A stretch of 64,000 nt of DNA from Dipteris shenzhenensis (lineage: Eukaryota; Polypodiophyta; Polypodiopsida; Gleicheniales), in NCBI GenBank assembly GCA_047967505.1, contig CM106538.1. One strand, written 5' to 3'. A model generated the notes under the pieces. It ran no database searches and had not been told where the DNA came from. It saw only the letters and a program-made list of their open reading frames with translations. The position numbers were made by a program, and so were the translations under genes. Shown here piece after piece: positions 20,128-33,000 of this stretch. Positions within the stretch are counted from its first letter, which is position 1. The number at the start of each line of letters is the position of its first letter.

Positions 20128-21908
20128 CTATGGTACTACGGCATCCCCTCTTTGCCTTTGCTTTTCTGCAATAGAGTCAAATACTTCGAGCTTTGTCAAG
20201 CCCATTGGAAGGTGCATTTCAGTGACCGCGTCACCGTTAGGGAGTTTGGTAGATTTATGGGGTTGAGGTAAAGCATTTTCATGTATGAAGTCTTGCAAAA
20301 TTGCTGCTGCCCTGACAGTTGAGATTCTTGATTTGGACCTTCCCCTATTACCGTGAATGCTAAATTTGTTGCCGCCCTTTGCCTTGGTAACTAAATCCCA
20401 ATATGTACCATGGGATAATCCAGTAATATTGCGATATGCCTTATTGCAAGTCTTTTTTCCATTTACGAGAGGTTTTACCTTTTGTCTTGAACTTAGCCTT
20501 TTATTGCCATTCTGAAGAAAGCAAGAGAGACTTGTGAGAAGGTATTCATTTCTTTCGCTTCCTCTTCTTTACCACACGTGTCCTCTACATTCCCTGATGT
20601 CTGGAAGATCAATGAAGCGCATACATCTTCACTTGCAACATAGATATCCCAATGCATTTAACATGTTCTCCTCCTTCATTACTCTCTTTCTCTTTGGTTG
20701 CTTTTGTGGATATGCCTAGATTCGCTTTCTCTTCATGCATATGTATGACCGTTTTCGTTCCTCGTGCACGTTGTTATCTATATTTATGCACTTCTTTTCC
20801 TCACATTTGTTTGTAACCAAGCATCCATGATTGGTCGTTGCATCCTTGGCCATATCACAATCAAAGTTAAATACTGAATAATCCTCTGTTGATCTCATCC
20901 TCGTTTTTAACATACTCTTAGGACCATTCAATGAATTCAATATTCTACGAGAGTATTGAGAACCTTGAAACTCTTCCACTCCTGAGAGAACATTGCTCAT
21001 TGGGACATCTTGCATGGCTTTCACAAATCCACAAGCTTGATTGACACCAGGTTTGTTAATATGCATGAACTCATCCACACTTGACAAGACATCACTATTG
21101 AAACCTTTGCCCTTCTCACTATGCAAGAATTCATCCACCCCAGATAAGGCTTCGCTTCTAAAATCATTTTGTTTCTCGGAACCAATTAACTCATCCACTC
21201 CAGATAAGATGTCACTTCTATAATTGAGTACATTGAAATTGAATCCACGTTTGAAGTGATAGAGCCTGGCACATGGGCATGCTTTTTAGGTCCTTTGATA
21301 TTGTAGTATACCTTGTCTTTATCATTGAAAACCACGTGCCTCTTTCTCATGTTTAAAAATTGCATGCTCCATCTCATATTCTTACTTACCTCATAGTAGG
21401 GATCACATAAGGATGTTATGTTATCAACCATACCATCATCAGTGACTTTTAAAATCCTCATCTGTGCAAATGACCATTGCTCCACTTGTTCAAATCCCAA
21501 TACTTCACCTTCTGCTATAGTCTTATTTGCAAATGATCTCATTTGCAAAATGTTCCCTATAGTAAAATCCAAGGTGGTGCACTTTGTATTCTTGATAATG
21601 TCTATTGCATAAGTCTCGTCTTTGTCCCATGCTATAAATAATTTGTTGGATGTATTGTAGGGCATAACATCTCCAAGTGTTTCCATATCTCCACATTTAT
21701 ACTTTAGCTCAACATATGCGCTAAGAATCTTTGATACAGTAACTGCCACCTTATCTTCGCCAAGTCTTCAAAAGTGGCAAACTGAATTGGGATCACTATC
21801 ATGGATTGTAGCAAATGCAACTACTTCTCTTTTGCTACATAAAATCACATCCATCCCTGGAACAAAATCTATAGCCATCTCCTTTGTGAGAGTCCTTTGC
21901 AAGCAAGC
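20128..21908 (-). pseudogene. DUF7869-type gene, N-terminal half with a DUF8039-like module
   Basis: The minus strand starts after an acceptor-like CTGCTGTAG near 21909. The first exon reads MAIDFVPGMDVILCSKREVV and AFATIHDSDPNSVCHF, a TGA stop, then VAVTVSKILSAYVELKYKCG and MPYNTSNKLFIAWDKDE; this order resembles the DUF8039-like module of plant repeat proteins (inference). After a frameshift near 21230 comes a 20-residue tandem repeat, then a basic tail ending 20716. A second exon (20513-20128, after a CTTTCTTCAG acceptor) reads GKKTCNKAYRNITGLSHGTY, then IHGNRGRSKSRISTVRAAAI and LQDFIHENALPQPHK, as in the N-terminal part of DUF7869-type proteins. It ends where the 4.2-kb fragment would continue, but on the opposite strand and 15 kb away. 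Upstream exons are replaced by satellite. Confidence 0.55.
21040..21235 (-). repeat. 60-bp coding tandem repeat (20 residues per unit)
   Basis: Three consecutive units of about 60 bp encode RSDILSGVDELIGSEKQNDF, RSEALSGVDEFLHSEKGKGF and NSDVLSSVDEFMHINKPG. A fourth, diverged core NVLSGVEEF lies about 25 residues further on. The conserved core is LSGVDEF. The frameshift that separates this from the upstream module lies at the first unit. Confidence 0.8.
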
Positions 21909-22005
21909 TACAGCAGCAACAATTACATAAATATTAGTCTCTCTTTAATAATCTACTCATTTATTATAATTTTTAATTAGTACTTAATTTATTGGTGGGA
22001 GAAGT

Positions 22006-24683
22006 TATCCGATCAATTACTCATCAGATGGACACACCACTTTGCATGCAACTCAATAATACCTACATTGAGGTGCATGCAAAGTATTGTGCCCATCGGC
22101 TATGCTTTGCATGGTATATCACGCATTAAATGCCATTTGTGCCTCAGTGTCATACACAACCATAAAAAACACAGTCCTAGCTATGTTATTCAAACAAGTA
22201 CTTATCGGATGGGGGCTCCACTTTGCACGCAAGTCAAGTTCAACTAAGTTGAGGTGTGTGCAAACTATTGTGACCATCGGATATGCGTTGCATGGTCGAT
22301 CATGCATTAGATATGCACATTTGTAAAAAAACATGCCCTTAGGTGTGTTATACAACCAAGTACTTATCATATGGGTGTGCCTCTTTGCAAACAAGTTAAT
22401 ACCACCTAGGTTGAGGTAAAGGTAAAGTGTTTTGCCCATCGGATATGCATTGCATGGTCAATTGAGCTTTAAATACCGTTTTTGCCTTAGTGTCAAGCAC
22501 GTTCATTTCAAAACACGCTCCTAGGTGTGTTATCCGATCAAGTACTTATTGGACGGACACGCCACTTTGCATGCAACTTAATAACACTAGGTTAAGGTGC
22601 GTGCAAAGTATTGTGCCCATCGGATATGCTTTGCGTGGTATAGATCATGCATTAAGTACCGTTTGTGCCTCAATGTCATGCACAACCATAAAAAAAATAT
22701 GCTTTTAGGTGTGTTATCCAACCAAGTGCTTATCGGATGGTGTGGCACTTTGCATGTAACTCAATACCACCGCTTTTGAGGCTCATGCAAAGTATTGTGC
22801 CCATTGGATATGCTTTGCATGGTCGAGGGAGAATTAAATACCGTTTTTGCCTTAGTGTCATGCACAACCGTCAAAAAACACGGTCCTAGAAGAGTTATTC
22901 GAACAAGTGCTTATCGGATTGGGGCACCTCTTTGCACACAAATCAATACTACCTAGGTTGAGGTGTGCGCAAAGTATTATGCCCATGGGATATGATCTAC
23001 ATTGTCAAACACGCATTATACAACATTTTCGTCCTTGTCATATGCACTACCGTCAAAAAACACGCTCCTAGGTGTGTTATCCAAACAAGTACTTATGGTA
23101 TGGGAGCATCACTTTGCATGAAACTCAACACCACATAGGTTGAGGCATATGCAAACTATTTTTTCCATTAGATATGCTTTGCATAGGCAGTCACGCATTA
23201 TGTACACCGTTTTTGCCTTAGTATCATGCACAACTGTAAAACACAAGGTCCTAGATGTGTTATTTGAACAAGTACTTATGGGATTGGCGCGCCACCTTGC
23301 ATGTAAGTCAATTCCACCTACTTTAAGGTGTGTGCGAAGTATTGTGTCCATCGGATATGCTTTGCATTGTTGATCAAGCATAAAACCCCATTTTTGCCTT
23401 AGTGAAAAAACACGGTCCTAGGTGTGTTATTCAAACAAGTACTTCTCAGATGGGAGATCCACTTTGCACGCAAGCCCCTTTCAACTAGGTTGAGGTGCAT
23501 GCAAAGTATTATGACCATCAGATATGCTATGCATGGTCGATCACGCATCATACACCGTTTTTTCCCTAATGATATGCACATCCATAAAAAGACACGCCCT
23601 TAGGTGTGTTATTTGACCAAGTACTTATTGGATGGGTGTGCCTCTTTGAAAACAAGTCAATGCTACCTAGGTTGAGGTGTAGGAAAAGTATTAAGCCCAT
23701 CGGAAATGCTTTGCATGGTCGATCAAGCATTAAGTACCATTTTTGCCTTAGTGTCATGCACATCCATAAAAAAACACGCTTCTAAGTATGTTATCCGATC
23801 AAGTACTTATGGGATGGCCACACCACTTTGCATGTAAGTCAATTCCACCTATTTAAGGTTGTGCAAATTATTGTGCCCATCGGATATGCTTTGCATTATG
23901 GATCAACCATAAGACACCGTTTTTGCCTGAGTGTCATGCACAATCATAAAAAAGCACGGTCCTAGGTATGTTATTCAAACAAGTACTTCTCAGATGGGAG
24001 CTCCACTTTGCACGCAAGTCCATTTCAACTAGGTTGAGGTGCATGCAAAGTATTGTGACCATCGGATATGCTTTGCATGGTCGATCACACATTATACAAC
24101 GTTTTTCTTGTAGTGATATGCACATCCGCCAAAAAACACACACTTAGTTGTGTTATCTTACCAAGTACTTATTGGATGGGTGTGCCTCTTTGAAAACATG
24201 TCAATACCACCTAGGTTAAGGCATAGGAAAAGTATTGTTCTCATTAGATATGCTTTGCATGGTTGATCGAGCATTAAGTACCATTTTTGCCTTAGTGTCA
24301 TGCACATCCGTAAAAAAACACGCTGCTAGGTATGTTATACGATCAAGTACTTAGGGGATGGGAATGCCACTTTGCATGTCAGTCAATTCCACCTAGTTTA
24401 AGGTGTGTGCAAAGTGTTATGCCCATCGGATATCCTTTGCATTATAAAACACCATTTTTTCCTGTGTAATGCACAACCATAAAAAAACACCGTCCTAGGT
24501 ATGTTATTCGACAAGTACTTATCGGATGGGGGCTCCACTTTGCACGCAAGTCTGTTTCAACTAGATTAAGGTGCGTGCAAATTATTGTGACCATCGGATA
24601 TGCTTTGCATGGTCGATCACGCATTATACACCGTTTTTCCTGTAGTGATATGCACATCCGCAAAAAAACACGCCCTTAGGTGA
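22006..24683. repeat. Satellite family 1, left segment and left edge
   Basis: Tandem ~182-bp monomers begin at GTTATCCGATCAATTACTCA. Every monomer has a GTTAT..GA.CAAGTACTTAT block, a CACTTTGCA block, a GCAAAGTATTGTG.CCATCGG block followed by ATATGCTTTGCATGGTC, and an A-rich run before CACG. Near the left edge, monomer types (here D and E) occur that are absent from the core but reappear at the right edge (39.4-39.8 kb). From ~23.4 kb the A, B and C types alternate. The segment stops inside a B monomer after CGCCCTTAGGTG. Confidence 0.95.
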
Positions 24684-25475
24684 CAGCAGAAGAAAGTGCT
24701 CCCACAATGAGGAGAGCACTTAGAAATAGAGAGAAAGAGATCCAATGGAGGGGAACTCGCAGCTCGAGGTAAAGGGATGCCAAGTGAGGAAGAATGGGTT
24801 CAAAGAGTAGACTCTAGATCACTTCAACACACTCCAAAAGGCTCCAATAGTCGGCACGCAGCTCGAAGCAGCAAGAAAACTGTTTCGAAGGGCTTTAACA
24901 GTCAGCTGGCACACAACTCGAGGCAGCTCCCAAACGCTGGTATGTTTCACGAAATAGCTCTAGAGTGCAAGAAAACTTCAAAATGGCTGTCACGAACCCC
25001 GAGGAGCAGCAAATACAGATACAACAGTTCCGTACAACAATTATGGGCCCGTAAGGCAGCCGTACTGCATTAAATGCAACCCTGACAAGTCCGTACAGTA
25101 GTTAATGCAATTGGTCCGTACAACTGTAGGACAGTAATAAATGCAGTCAAAATTCATTCGTGCAGTCTATACGACTGTACGGAATCCATACAACAGGCCG
25201 GTTCTTCACACGTGCGAGTCCGTACTATAGGAAAACAGGTCGAGGAAGTTGTGACTGCCTCAAAATGCAGCAAATGGATGAGAAAACAGCCGAAATGCAC
25301 AGCTTGAGCACTACAGACTCAATTTTCGGCGATGAAACTCCTCCAAATAGCTTCGAATCACTCCAGCTTGCTGCAAATGCCTTGAGAATGAGTTGTCCAG
25401 CAGGAATGAGAGCTCAAGAGGCTACCAAACAGCTTGGGAAAGCTGTCAATGGCTGAGGGAAAGGATTCCCGAGCT

Positions 25476-25487
25476 GCTCTGATACCA
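25476..25487 (-). other. Copia primer-binding site (initiator tRNA-Met)
   Basis: On the minus strand TGGTATCAGAGC, one base after the LTR end CCAACA, is the canonical plant Ty1-copia primer site for minus-strand synthesis. Confidence 0.85.
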
Positions 25488-25488
25488 T

Positions 25489-26273
25489 TGTTGGGTGTAG
25501 GAAGCAATGGAAGCTCAGAAATGAGTGCAAGAAGCGAAAAAACGAGCTGTAATCAAAATGCTGCAAGTACAAGTGAGGAGGCTTAAGGGAGAGCCAACAT
25601 AACTAACTGCTTGGACTAAGTGTCCTAACTGAGCTAGATGAAGGCACATACCAAGGAATAAGTGGCACCTATGGATAGCCCATAGAATGGCCTAGAAGGA
25701 TGAACTCTACAAAATCTCCAGCAAGGTGCTAGGATAAACATTGGATCTCTCTGCCAAAGATGGCCTCTCACAAGAGTGTGTTGCACTGCCTGTGGTGGAG
25801 GCTTCTGCTACACACTGGATGAGAAAACAGTGAGGGGTCTATATAGCCCCACTCTAGGGCCAAATTAACTGACTAAGGGGGCTGACTTTGCCCCTTGCTG
25901 CACTGATTTCTGGGCCGGCTTTGGGCCGACCGTGCCTGGCCTATAAAAGGCCCATGTGCTGGGCACATGAGCTGCTACTGCCAGGCCTATGTATAGCAAT
26001 GTAGGCCCCTCAGCTGGGCACTGCAGCTATAGGGCCCCCTTGCTGGTTGGCCTACTTATGCAGCTGACTGATCAGCCTAACTGGACCCACATGGGTTGGG
26101 TCTGGTCAGCTCTCTGGTTGTGGCTCTATCTGACCAAGCTGATTGGGGTTACCCAACCTCGTTGCGTGGCCAAACGTGGACCCCAATCCTTGCTGGTGAG
26201 GCGGCCAAATGTGGCCCTTAACAGCCTCCAAACCAGCCTCCAAACGTGGCCTGGCGAAGCCCAGACTCCAACA
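25489..26273 (-). mobile_element. Copia LTR (785 bp, minus)
   Basis: On the minus strand the LTR begins TGTTGG at 26273 and ends CCAACA at 25489, a perfect 6-bp terminal inverted repeat, with the primer site directly after it. A CTATATAG TATA-like box lies near 25837. It is GC-rich compared with the satellite around it. It is a 5' LTR, because the primer site follows; the matching 3' LTR is not in the window. Confidence 0.8.
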
Positions 26274-26724
26274 GGAACCATGGTGCACATGCCTTAGCTT
26301 GTCGCCCTCCTAACCTGTGAAAATACACTGAGAAAGGGCTTGATACTTGGCCTCTGTGGAAGACGGCGACCATCTTGAGCAGGAGCATAGAGCCAGTAAG
26401 GCTCTCATGAGTCAGTGGATTTCTCGTACATCCACCACCGCCATTGATGATGCTACTAGCTTCGTGGCTTCCACCCTCGGAGTCTAGGAGCATGGGATTG
26501 AGGCGCATGGCTCATAGTGTGTGACCCACCTGAGAGTAGCCTCTTGTCATTTGATTCAGAAACACTCAGGCTCGCGCCTTGCAGCATTGTGTAAGCAGAC
26601 AATGCTACAAACCACCCCCATATTCACACCCTTATAGGCAGAGGAGAGGCACACCTTCCGGCAGCAACGAGATGTTCTAAATGAACCCTTCATAGGGTGG
26701 AAGTTATGAGGCCTTGACCGCCCC

Positions 26725-26885
26725 CAAGTCGAAAGGGCGGAACAACAACAAGAAGGGCAAAGGGAAGTTTGCCCTAGTTGAAGTCTTCCAAGAAGATATC
26801 CAACACGAATCGTGATGCCTTGAAGGCCAATCCGACATGCAACTACTGTGGCCAAGAGGGTAACTACTGCGGGGTATGTCCTCAG
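26725..26885 (+). pseudogene. Copia gag zinc-knuckle scrap
   Basis: Plus-strand frames read SKGRNNNKKGKGKFALVEVF, then after a frame break NRDALKANPTCNYCGQEGNY with CGVC. This is the CX2CX4HX4C zinc knuckle of retroelement gag with the histidine changed to asparagine. It ends at the satellite junction. Confidence 0.6.
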
Positions 26886-26889
26886 CAGA

Positions 26890-27749
26890 GCCACAAGATT
26901 ATCTGACCAAGTACTTATCGGATGGGTGTGCCTCTTTGAAAACATGTCAACGCCACCTAGGTTAAGGCATAGGAAAAGTATTGTTCCCATTGGATATGCT
27001 TTGCATGGTCGATCGAGCATTAAATACCATTTTTGCCTTAATGTCATGCACATCTGTAAAAAACACACTGCTAGGTATGTTATCCGATCAAGTACTTATG
27101 GGATGGGCGTCCCACTTTGCATGTAAGGCAATTACACCTAGTTTAAGGTGTGTGCAAAGTGTTATGCCCATCGGATATGCTTTGCATTGTCGATCAAGCA
27201 TAAAACACCATTTTTGCTCTAGTGTAATGCACAATCATAAAAAAACACGGTCCTAGGTGTGTTATTCAAACAAGTACCTATCGGATGGGGGCTCCACTTT
27301 GCATGCAAGTCTGTTTCAACTAGATTTAGGTGCATGCAAAGTATTGTGACCATTGGATACACTTTGCATGGTCGATCAAGCATTATACACCGTTTTTCCT
27401 ATAGTGATATGCACATCCACAAAAAAACACGACCTTAGGTGTGTTATCTGACCAAGTACTTATCGGATGGGTGTGCCTCTTTGAAAACTTGTCAATACCA
27501 CCTAGTTTGAGGCATAGGAAAAGTATTGTGTCCATCGGATATCCTTGTGTGGGAGCCCCTTATTCTTGCTAGGGCTTGGGGGCCAGTTGGCTCCCAGCTA
27601 GGGGGTCCCTAGTGACATGCACATCCATAAAAAAACACACCCTTAGGTGTGTTATATGACCAAGTACTTATCGGATGGGTGTGCCTGTTTGAAAACATGT
27701 CAATACCACCTAGGTTGAGGTGTAGGAAAAGTATTGTGCCCATCGGATA
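26890..27749. repeat. Satellite family 1, middle segment
   Basis: About five ~182-bp monomers lie between the two inserts. Around 27546-27610 one monomer has lost its TTTGCATGGTC half, replaced by a GC-rich run (GGGCTTGGGGGCCAGTTGGC), a rearrangement scar. The segment ends in a B monomer at CCATCGGATA. Confidence 0.9.
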
Positions 27750-28051
27750 TGACAAAGTGAGGGATCAAGGAGGATCAAAGCACCACAAGAGAGACATAGG
27801 GTAGAAAACACTCAATCTATTGCAATGGGTGTAATCAACAATACGTCATGTGTGTAAGGCTTCTTATATAGAGAGAGCCTTTAGAATAGTCAAACCATGT
27901 GGGATCCTCTCATCCACATCTCTCCTTGTGGATATCCTCAATCCACATCTCCACATCATGTAGTCCACATCTTAGGGTGGCTACTTTAATACATTCCTTA
28001 TCACATACCTTTGCCCTTTAATCTATGTGCTAATGGCACCATATCTCAACA
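27750..28051 (-). mobile_element. 3' LTR of the 27.75-30.1 kb element (302 bp)
   Basis: TG...CA bounded on the minus strand. A 21-bp match to its U5 end (beginning TGACAAAGTGAGGGATC on the plus strand) occurs again at 30080, which fixes the outer boundary. Confidence 0.7.
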
Positions 28052-30099
28052 CGTCCCCTTGGTGCCATGATCCTTTGGCTACTGCAAGGTGGTCAGATGT
28101 GAGTTACATTCCATCACCTCCCCTTAGTGCCATGGTCCTTGGGCTACTGCAAGGTGGTCAGATGTAAGTTTCTACATGTCAATACCTCCCCTGGGTGCTT
28201 TCATAGCTACTCTCATGTGGTCAGGTTTGATTTACAAAACATGTGGGCTGAAGGTGGCAAGGATTTTGCTTTTCAGTGCTTCATGTCGATGTCGTTGTCT
28301 TCTTTGCTTGATGTAGCTTGATGCATGATGCTTTGTTCTTCCATGTGCCTTAATGCTTTCTGTGTGGATGCCATGCTTTTTGCTATGGTCATCTCATGCA
28401 CTTGAGCTTTTGGCATGCTTATGATGACGATGTGTACATTCATGCTTTGATTTGTCATTTGTTGCAAAGGTCTTACCAATTGATTTTTTTTCAATATTGG
28501 CAGTGTCTAATTGCATACAATGATTTTGATCTAACAAGCGTGTAGAGCTCGAAAAGATGATCACTTTTCCTTTTTGGAGCGTGTCCAAATTCTTCCTGGA
28601 TTGGAAGTTACGGCTTGTCAAAGGTTCTGTGAAGAAGAGGGCCTTTGATGATGGGGATTTACATGTAGAATTCAAAACTGTGCTTAACAAGGGGCTGTGT
28701 GCTTAGGTGGCATGATGATGTGGTAGTTCACCAATCGTGAACCTAAACCTAGCCATGGCATATTGGATTGAGCTGATCGGGGTTGGGTTGACCAACCTTA
28801 TCCATTGTTGACCCAAGGTCAAATAAACCTAACTATGGTTAGTTTCTATCTTCCAGCCAGGTGGCCTAAGGTTTGAAACCTTAGGTTGCTTTCAGGCAAC
28901 GGAGGTTCTGAAGGTAGCGCGCCATTCGCTGGTTGCACATTTGGAGGAGACCCGTTGGTTGCTGATGGAGTCGAGTCTGGAAGCTTGGCCTTGCCAGAGT
29001 TTTCTAGTTGTAGTTTGAGGATGGTTGGCTACCGACCGTCGAGTGCCGTGGACTATTCGATGGAGAAGCTATAGATGGCTATCGTTGTAGCCACCGTTTG
29101 TTCATGGTCGTGAAGCTCGTGAGACTTTGGAGACAGTGAGTCATAGCTGGAGTGTGAAGTGTTGGCCATGCAGGAGGTTATGAGTCGGAGCCATTGATGG
29201 GCTGGGCTGGAGAGTCTACCATAGCTTGGGAGCTACAACACGTATGACGTCCGTTTGTGTGCTGGGAGCTAGTCCATCGAGTCAGATGCAACAGCGCTGG
29301 AACTAGAGCATTGAAGAATGCTGTGGAGAGAATGGGTTGTTGCAAGAGAGCTGGTTGATAGCGGCTAGTAAAGCTTGGCGTAGGCAAGTCAAGGGTCGCA
29401 AGGGTCGACTACTTGCTGTACTCCTTTTTCTTGTAGGTGCCAGCCCCGATGGACAATCGATATGTCATTTGGCGAGGACGTGCCGACTAGTGAAGGCACA
29501 TCCAGCTGAGTCTCTAGCATGGAGTCGAGCTTTGCTAGTTGAAGCCGTGGTCGAGCTAGTTGTTGAAGTTTGTCTGTTGCTACAGGTCGCCTGGGCACTG
29601 AGTCGATGAAGCCTTGTGTGGCTGGTAGCTGACCATATATGGAGGGTTAGCCTTAGTCTTGGAGTTATAGGTTGCTTGCTAGTCCTCTCGAACCAGAAGT
29701 ACCTTCAACCCTCAATATCTCTTAAGGAACCTCAGAGATCCTCCATAGATCAAAGAAATGAGAACTCTTTCACATTGAGTCAATGAAACCACATGAGGAT
29801 TCTCTCTCACTCTCTCTCAGAAAGTAGAGGTGTCTCATTAATATCTTTCACACAATCTCTCAAGGGAATAAAGTGAAGAATGAATCTAAATTTCTCGCTC
29901 TCTCATGAATGAAAATGGATGGAAATTTCTGAAACAAACGAAAGTTCTTTTTGTTTTCAACACAATCTATGGAAGTGAACTCTCACAAGAATGCTCAAGA
30001 AGCTCTCAATCTCTTAATCACTATCACACTCTCACAAAGATGGCGCCTCAGTGGAAGGCAGAACCATGCTCAAATACCATGACAAAGTGAGGGATCAAG
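27750..30099 (-). mobile_element. Non-autonomous LTR element with truncated 5' LTR
   Basis: On the minus strand the 3' LTR runs from TGTTGAGATATGG at 28051 to CTTTGTCA at 27750 (302 bp), with a CTATATAAG box near 27870. The other end keeps only the last ~20 bp of an identical LTR (30080-30099), followed by a primer-site variant TGGTATTTGAGC (30068-30079). The ~2.0-kb interior holds no gag or RT that I can see; a minus-strand FTEPLTSRNFQSRKNLDTL near 28600-28670 resembles the last residues of copia RNase H. The flanking satellite does not rejoin at the same monomer position, so the locus was rearranged after insertion. Confidence 0.65.
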
Positions 30100-33000
30100 C
30101 CTCTTTGAGAACATTTCAATACCACCTAGGTTGAGGCATAGGAAAAGTATTGTGCCCATCGGATATCCTTTGCATGGTTGATCGAGCAAATACCATTTTT
30201 GCTCGTGTCATGCACATCCGTAAAAAAACACACTGCTAGGTATGTTATCCGATCAAGTACTTATGGGATGGGCATGCCACTTTGCATGTAAGTCAATTTC
30301 ACCTAGTTGAATGTGTGTGCACAGTATTGTGCCCATCGGATATGCTTTGCATTGTCCATCAAGCATAAAACACCATTTTTGCCTTAGTGTCATGCACAAC
30401 CATAAAAAAACACGATCCTAGGTATGTTATTCAAACAAGTACTTCTCAGATGGGAGCTCCACTTTTCATGCAAGTCCATTTCAACTAGGTTGAGGTGCGT
30501 GCAAAGTATTGTGACCATCGAATATGCTTTGCATGGTTGATCGCGCATTATACAACGTTTTTCCTGTAGTGATATGCACATCCGCAAAAAAACACGACCT
30601 TAGGTGTGTTATCTCACCAAGTACTTATCGGATTGGTATGCCTCTCTGAAAACATGTCAATACCACCTAGGTTAAGGCATAGGAAAAGTATTGTTCCCAT
30701 CGTATATGCTTTGCATGGTTGATCGAGCATTAAATACCATTTTTGCCTTAGTGTCATGCACATCCGTAAAACAACACGCTACTAGGTATGTTATCTGGTC
30801 AAGTACTTATGGCATGGGAATGCCAATTTGCATGTAAGTCAATTCCATCTAGTTTAAGGTTTGTCCAAAGTGTTATGCCCATCGGACATGCTTTGCATTA
30901 CAAAACACCATTTTTGCCTTAGTGTAATGCACAACCATAAAAAAACACGGTCCTAGGTACGTTACTCAGACAAGTACTTATCGGATGGGGGCTCCACTTT
31001 GCACACAAGTCTATTCCAACTAGATTGAGGTGCGTGCAAAGTATTGTGACCATCGGATATGCTTTGCATGGTCGATCACCCATTATACACCGTTTTTCTC
31101 GTAGTGATATGCACATCCGCAAAAAAACACGCCCTTAGGTGTGTTATCTGACCAAGTACTCATCGGATGGGTGTGCCTCTTTGAAAAGACATCAATAACA
31201 CCTAGTTTAAGGCATAGGAAAAGTATTGTGCCCATCGGATATGCTTTGCATGGTCGATCGAGCATTAAATACCATTTTTGCCTTAGTGTCATGCACATCC
31301 GTAAAAAAACACGCTGCTAGGTATGTTATCCAATCAAGTACTTATGGGATGGGCATGCCACTTTGCATGCAAGTCAATTACACCTAGTTTAAGGTGTGCA
31401 CAAAGTGTTATGCCCATCGGATATGCTTTGCATTGTCGATCAAGCATAAAACACCATTTTTGCTCTAGTGTAATGCACAACCATAAAAAAACACGGTCCT
31501 AGGTGTCTTATTCAAACAAGTACTTATCGGATGGGAGCTCCACTTTGCACGCAAGACTTTTTCAACTAGGTTGAGGTGCGTGCAAAGTATTCTGACCATT
31601 TGATATGCTTTGCATGGTCGATCACGCATTATATACCGTTTTTCCTGTAGTGATATGCACATCCGCAAAAAAACACGCCCTTAGGTGTGTTATCTGACCA
31701 AGTACTTATCGGATGGGTGTGCCTCTTTGAGAACTTGTCAATACCACCTAGTTTGAGGCATAGGAAAAGTATTGTGTCCATCGGATATCCTTTGCATTGT
31801 CGATCGAGCATTAAATACCATTTTTGCTCTAGTGTCATGCACATCTGTAAAGAAACACGCTGCGAGGTATGTTATCTAATCAAGTACTTATGGAATGGGT
31901 GCCCCACTTTGCATGTAAGTTAATTCCACCTAGTTAAAGGTGTGTGCAAAGTATTGTGCCCATCAGATATGCTTTGCATTGTCGATCAAGCATAAAACAC
32001 CATTTTTGCCTTAGTGTCATGCACAACCATTAAAAAACACAGTCCTAGGTGTGTTATTCAAACAAGTACTGCTCAGATGGGCACTCCACTTTGCACACAA
32101 GCCTGTTTCAACTAGGTTAAGGTGCATGCAAAGTATTGTGACCATCGGATATGCTTTGCATGGTCGATCACGCATTGTCCACCATTTTTCCCGTAGTGAT
32201 ATGCACATCCGTAAAAAAATACGCCCTTAGGTATGTTATCTGACCAAGTACTTATCGGATGGGTGTGCCTCTTTGAAAACATTTCAATACCACCTAGGTT
32301 GAGGCATAGGCAAAGTATTGTGCCCATCGCATTCAATATCATTTTTGCCTTATGGTCATGCACATCTGTAAAAAAACACGCTGCTAGGTATGTTATCCAA
32401 TCAAGTACTTATGGGATGGGAATGCCACTTTGCATGTAAGTCAATTCCACCTATTTTAAGGTCTGTGCAAAGTTTTATTCCCATTGGATATGCTTTGCAT
32501 TGTCGATCAAGCATAAAACACGGTTTTTGCCTTAGTCTAATGCACAACCATAAAAAAACACGGTCCTAGGTATGTTATTCAAACAAGTACTTATCGGATG
32601 GGGGCTGCACTTTGCACACAAGTCTTTTTCAACTAGATTGAGGTGCATGCAAAGTATTGTGACCATCGGATATACTTTTCATAGTCGATCACGCATTATA
32701 CACTGTTTTTCCTGTAGTGATATGCACATCCGTAAAAAAACATGCCCTTAGGTGTGTTATCTGATCAAGTACTTATCAGATGGGTGTGCCTCTTTGAAAA
32801 CATGTCAATACCACCTAGGTTAGGGCATAGGAAAATTATTGTGCCCATCGGATATGCTTTGCATGGTCGATCGAGGATTAAATACCATTTTTGCATTAGT
32901 GTCATGCACATTCGTAAAAAAACACGCTGCTAGGTATGTTATCCGATCAAGTACTTATGGGATGGGCATGCCACTTTGCATGTAAGTCAATTACACATAG

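Larger units (their letters stand above)
24684..26889. mobile_element. Mosaic retrotransposon insert in satellite
   Basis: A 2.2-kb block replaces four bases of one B monomer, because satellite resumes with ATCTGACCAAGTACTTATCG. It contains a minus-strand copia leader (24684-25475), primer site, LTR (25489-26273), a minus-strand RNase H scrap with STEAKYQALS near 26400, and a plus-strand gag scrap (26725-26885). The mixed orientations show it is a composite rather than one clean insertion. No target duplication was found. Confidence 0.7.

Noticed and set aside
25939-25950. TATAAAAGG on the plus strand in the 785-bp LTR as a promoter
   Set aside because: The LTR is oriented minus by its primer site and termini, so a plus-strand TATA would point the wrong way for the element; the CTATATAG box near 25837 fits better.
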